Source: Bacteroidales bacterium
Lineage (GTDB): Bacteria > Bacteroidota > Bacteroidia > Bacteroidales > Tenuifilaceae
Assembly: GCA_003531155.1 (NCBI GenBank)
Contig: DQHR01000126.1
Location: 1-17,162 of the forward strand
DNA length: 17,162 bases
Reading direction: 5' to 3'
Positions 14,742 to 17,162 of this stretch are shown one piece after another (the first letter of the stretch is position 1; every line of letters starts with the position of its first letter). The translations under genes were made by a program, and so were the position numbers. The notes under the pieces were generated by a model. The model was given only the letters and a program-made list of their open reading frames with translations. It did no database searches and had not been told where the DNA came from.

Positions 14742-14850
14742 GCCCAATATACTACTTAGGGGATGCATTGTTTCCTCATGAACCCCGTGGAGTGAAAAAA
14801 ATGAGGTAGGTGACGTTTTACTGATAAAAAAGAGTAATTCTATACTAAAT

Positions 14851-14890
14851 AAAAGGAGGTCTGTTCAACAAATAGAACAGACCTCCTTTT
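14851..14890. terminator. Strong bidirectional terminator between converging genes
   Basis: Arms 14851-14866 and 14875-14890 form a perfect 16-bp stem with an eight-base loop. The arms end in AAAA/TTTT, so a T-run exists on both strands. It lies 15 bases past the gltX stop codon on the minus strand and also closes the sensor unit from the plus strand. Confidence 0.9.
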
Positions 14891-14905
14891 ACTTATGAAT
14901 AATAT

Positions 14906-16429
14906 TTATAAAGATTTTATTGCTTTGCTAACCCTTTCGATTGTTTCTTCTTTCCCTATTATCTCACAAATATCTGCAACTCCTGGGCCTTTTGATGCGC
15001 CAACTAGGCTTAACCTTAGAGCATTCATAACCTTGCCCATTCCAAGATTATTTGTATTGATATAATCTTTTAGTAAATGTTCAATATTTGGGGCGTTAAA
15101 CGAATCTATTGTTGCAATAAAGGCAACAATTTTTTTCATTAGTTCAGGTGTTTCGGAGTTCCATGCTTTCTTTACAGTTGCCTCATCGTACGATTGTGGG
15201 GCTACAAAGAAGAAGAATGCCTGATCCCAAATCTCATGAACGAAGTTTACACGCTCTTTAACGAGCCCAATAATTTTCTCAACCTTTGCGGAATCTGCAG
15301 TTATACTTTTTTCGTTGAGGCTAACCTTGAAAAGCGAAGCTAGTTCTGCATTGCTCTTCTTTACAAGATATTGATGATTGAACCACTTTGTTTTTTCAGG
15401 ATCAAATCGAGCTCCCGATTTATTAACTCTTTCAAGTGAGAATAGGTTTATTAACTCTTCCATTGTAAATAGTTCCTGCTCTGTACCCGAATTCCATCCT
15501 AACAGAGCAAGTAAGTTTACAAAAGCATCGGGAAAGTATCCATCCTCACGGTAACCTCGTGAAACCTCACCCTCGGGTGATTTCCATAATAGAGGAAAAA
15601 CAGGAAACCCCATTTTATCGCCATCTCGCTTGCTTAGTTTACCGTTGCCTGTTGGTTTTAATAGCAAAGGAAGATGAGCAAACTGTGGCATCTTATCAGT
15701 CCAGCCAAAGGCTCTATAAAGTAAAACGTGTAATGGAAGTGATGGTAGCCACTCTTCACCACGTATTACATGCGATATCTCCATTAGATAGTCATCGGTT
15801 ACATTAGCTAAATGATATGTTGGAAGCATATCAACGCTTTTAAAAAGCACCTTATCGTCAAGCGTTGAAGTATTAACCACAACATCCCCACGAATGAGAT
15901 CGTGCATTTTTACCTCTTCATTCTCGGGCATCTTAAAACGAATAACCCACTGATCACCTCTCAAAATGCGAGCATGAACCTCAGCCTCGGATAAGGCCAA
16001 AGAGGTTTGCATATTTTGTCTGATCTGATAGTTGTAAGTAAAAACTTCGCCTTTTGCTTCAGCATTTTTCCGTAATTCATCCAATGATTCTGGAGTATCG
16101 AATGCAAAGTATGCGTTACCCGATGCAATTAGCTGATCAGCGTATTGTTTGTAAATTGCTTTTCGTTCGCTTTGGCGATAGGGTGCGTGCTTTCCACCTT
16201 CAACAACTCCTTCATCAATCTTAATTCCACACCATCCAAGCGATTCGTTGATATACTCCTCTGCGCCCGGGACGAAACGTTGAGAATCGGTATCCTCAAT
16301 GCGAAGCAAAAAATCACCTCCATGCTTTTTTGCAAAAAAGTAGTTGAAAAGGGCAGTACGTACACCACCAATATGTAATGGCCCAGTTGGACTTGGAGCA
16401 AAACGAACGCGAACTCTACGATTGGTCAT
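14906..16429 (-). CDS. gltX: Glutamyl-tRNA synthetase
   Basis: GltX charges tRNA(Glu) with glutamate in the cytoplasm. The 507-residue length is normal. The class I signature is present: FAPSPTGPLHIGG at 10-22 (HIGH motif as HIGG) and KLSKR at 264-268, along with RIEDTD in the Rossmann fold and a helical anticodon-binding C-terminal half. No frameshift or missing element is seen. The ATG start places the HIGH motif at the usual distance. A perfect TATCTTTG box lies 20 bases upstream and a strong terminator follows. It is divergent from the M28 peptidase gene. Confidence 0.97.
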   Translation of the reverse strand: MTNRRVRVRFAPSPTGPLHIGGVRTALFNYFFAKKHGGDFLLRIEDTDSQRFVPGAEEYINESLGWCGIKIDEGVVEGGKHAPYRQSERKAIYKQYADQLIASGNAYFAFDTPESLDELRKNAEAKGEVFTYNYQIRQNMQTSLALSEAEVHARILRGDQWVIRFKMPENEEVKMHDLIRGDVVVNTSTLDDKVLFKSVDMLPTYHLANVTDDYLMEISHVIRGEEWLPSLPLHVLLYRAFGWTDKMPQFAHLPLLLKPTGNGKLSKRDGDKMGFPVFPLLWKSPEGEVSRGYREDGYFPDAFVNLLALLGWNSGTEQELFTMEELINLFSLERVNKSGARFDPEKTKWFNHQYLVKKSNAELASLFKVSLNEKSITADSAKVEKIIGLVKERVNFVHEIWDQAFFFFVAPQSYDEATVKKAWNSETPELMKKIVAFIATIDSFNAPNIEHLLKDYINTNNLGMGKVMNALRLSLVGASKGPGVADICEIIGKEETIERVSKAIKSL

Positions 16430-16449
16430 TATTTTTATTTTAAGTGATG

Positions 16450-16457
16450 CAAAGATA
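16450..16457 (-). promoter_or_regulatory. Candidate -7 box of gltX
   Basis: The minus strand reads TATCTTTG, an exact match to TAnnTTTG, 20 bases upstream of the start codon. A -33 TTTG is not seen at 19-21 bases. Confidence 0.5.
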
Positions 16458-16557
16458 GAAATTTATGCATTTTGCTATTTCATAAAATACAACAAGTAAG
16501 CTAAACCATGTCATTTTTGTTTACTCTAAAGATTATTAAAATTTATAAAGAAAACCG

Positions 16558-17162
16558 ATGAACCGAAACTATCTTTTAATTCTTGTGACTTTATTTATTT
16601 TTTCTACTTCATGCACCGACATGAAAAAGAGTTTTGTCACTTCAAATATTAATGAAGACGAGATGAAGGAGTGGATTTCAACTATTGCATCTGACGATTT
16701 TCAGGGAAGATTCCCTGGTACAGAGGGAGAGGAGAAAACTGCTAATTATCTTGCTGAGCAATTTAAAAAGGTTGGTGCAAATCCTGGGAATGGTAACATT
16801 TATTTTCAGGAAGTGCCTTTAATTAAAATTACGAATGATCTAAAAATCAAACTAAAGGTTAAGGGTGCTAAAGGTGGAATAAGTTTTAATTATTTAAAAG
16901 ATATTATTGGAGGAACACCTCAACCTGTTGAGAAAATCAATCTTTCAGATTTAGATTTGGTTTTTGTTGGTTTTGGAATTAATGCACCTGAATTTGGTTG
17001 GAACGATTATGAAGGAGCAGATGTTAAAGGCAAGATTGTTTTGGCTTTGGTAAACGATCCTGGTTTTTACGATAGCACCTTGTTCAAAGGCAGGAATATG
17101 ACATACTATGGTCGTTGGATTTATAAATATGAGGAGGCTGCTCGCCAAGGTGCCGCGGGGGT
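16558..17162 (+). CDS. M28-family lipoprotein peptidase with PA domain, cut by the window end
   Basis: The ATG at 16558 opens a frame that runs off the right edge, so only the first 201 complete codons are seen. The N-terminus is a lipoprotein signal with STSC, lipidated at Cys19. Residues about 37-75 (MKEWISTIASDDFQGRFPGT, then EEKTANYLAEQFKKVG) are the typical opening of M28 aminopeptidases. Residues about 128-170 (VFVGFGINAPEFGWNDYEG, then VKGKIVLALVNDPG) are the start of a PA insert domain. The zinc-binding residues of the catalytic domain would lie further on and cannot be checked. It probably degrades peptides in the periplasm or at the cell surface. Confidence 0.88.
   Translation, partial: MNRNYLLILVTLFIFSTSCTDMKKSFVTSNINEDEMKEWISTIASDDFQGRFPGTEGEEKTANYLAEQFKKVGANPGNGNIYFQEVPLIKITNDLKIKLKVKGAKGGISFNYLKDIIGGTPQPVEKINLSDLDLVFVGFGINAPEFGWNDYEGADVKGKIVLALVNDPGFYDSTLFKGRNMTYYGRWIYKYEEAARQGAAG

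Noticed and set aside
14774..14806. CCTCAT/ATGAGG arms in the gap after the small protein gene
   Set aside because: Six-base arms around a 21-base loop with no T-run; expected by chance.

Overview
The window looks like chromosomal DNA from an AT-rich member of the Bacteroidota, probably Bacteroidales or Marinilabiliales-like. The supporting signs are a DUF5686-type outer-membrane protein with a carboxypeptidase-regulatory-like domain, a PorT-like beta-barrel, a zinc-cysteine-free CobB-type sirtuin, signal peptides that end in A|Q, lipoproteins with short lipoboxes, A/T-rich leaders mostly lacking a Shine-Dalgarno sequence, and -7 boxes of the TAnnTTTG class. No tRNA, rRNA, CRISPR array, insertion sequence or phage gene was seen.

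Layout. (1) 1-261: a perfect 25-bp inverted repeat lies exactly at the left edge and runs into a small reading frame that may be the C-terminal remnant of a larger regulator. (2) 276-6449, minus strand: DNA primase (dnaG), then an unknown lipoprotein, then a 1043-residue ABCG-like transporter with an N-terminal TerB-like domain. Each appears to have its own promoter-like box. (3) 6649-8567, plus strand: a secreted or envelope N-terminal-nucleophile amide hydrolase whose stop codon overlaps the start of a sirtuin deacylase gene, so the two form a translationally coupled pair. (4) 8666-12577, plus strand: an outer-membrane beta-barrel, a four-helix membrane protein with a rubredoxin-like zinc ribbon, and the large DUF5686-type protein. 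(5) 12656-13570: an ECF sigma factor with a small Cys/His-rich membrane protein, closed by a good terminator. (6) 13884-14693: a stand-alone XylR_N/V4R aromatic-sensor domain with no AAA+ or DNA-binding domain, followed 21 bp later by an unrecognised 63-residue protein. (7) 14906-16429, minus strand: glutamyl-tRNA synthetase. (8) 16558 to the right edge, plus strand: an incomplete M28-family lipoprotein peptidase with a PA domain.

Housekeeping genes (dnaG, gltX) frame accessory envelope and sensing genes. The best candidate for an undescribed system is the stand-alone V4R sensor with its 63-residue neighbour. Its zinc-ligand spacing and two ligand-anchoring residues match those I recall for the phenol sensor MopR, but the output domains are missing. 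The sigma factor with its small metal-ligand-rich membrane partner is the second candidate. No complete defence, mobile or secondary-metabolite system was seen.
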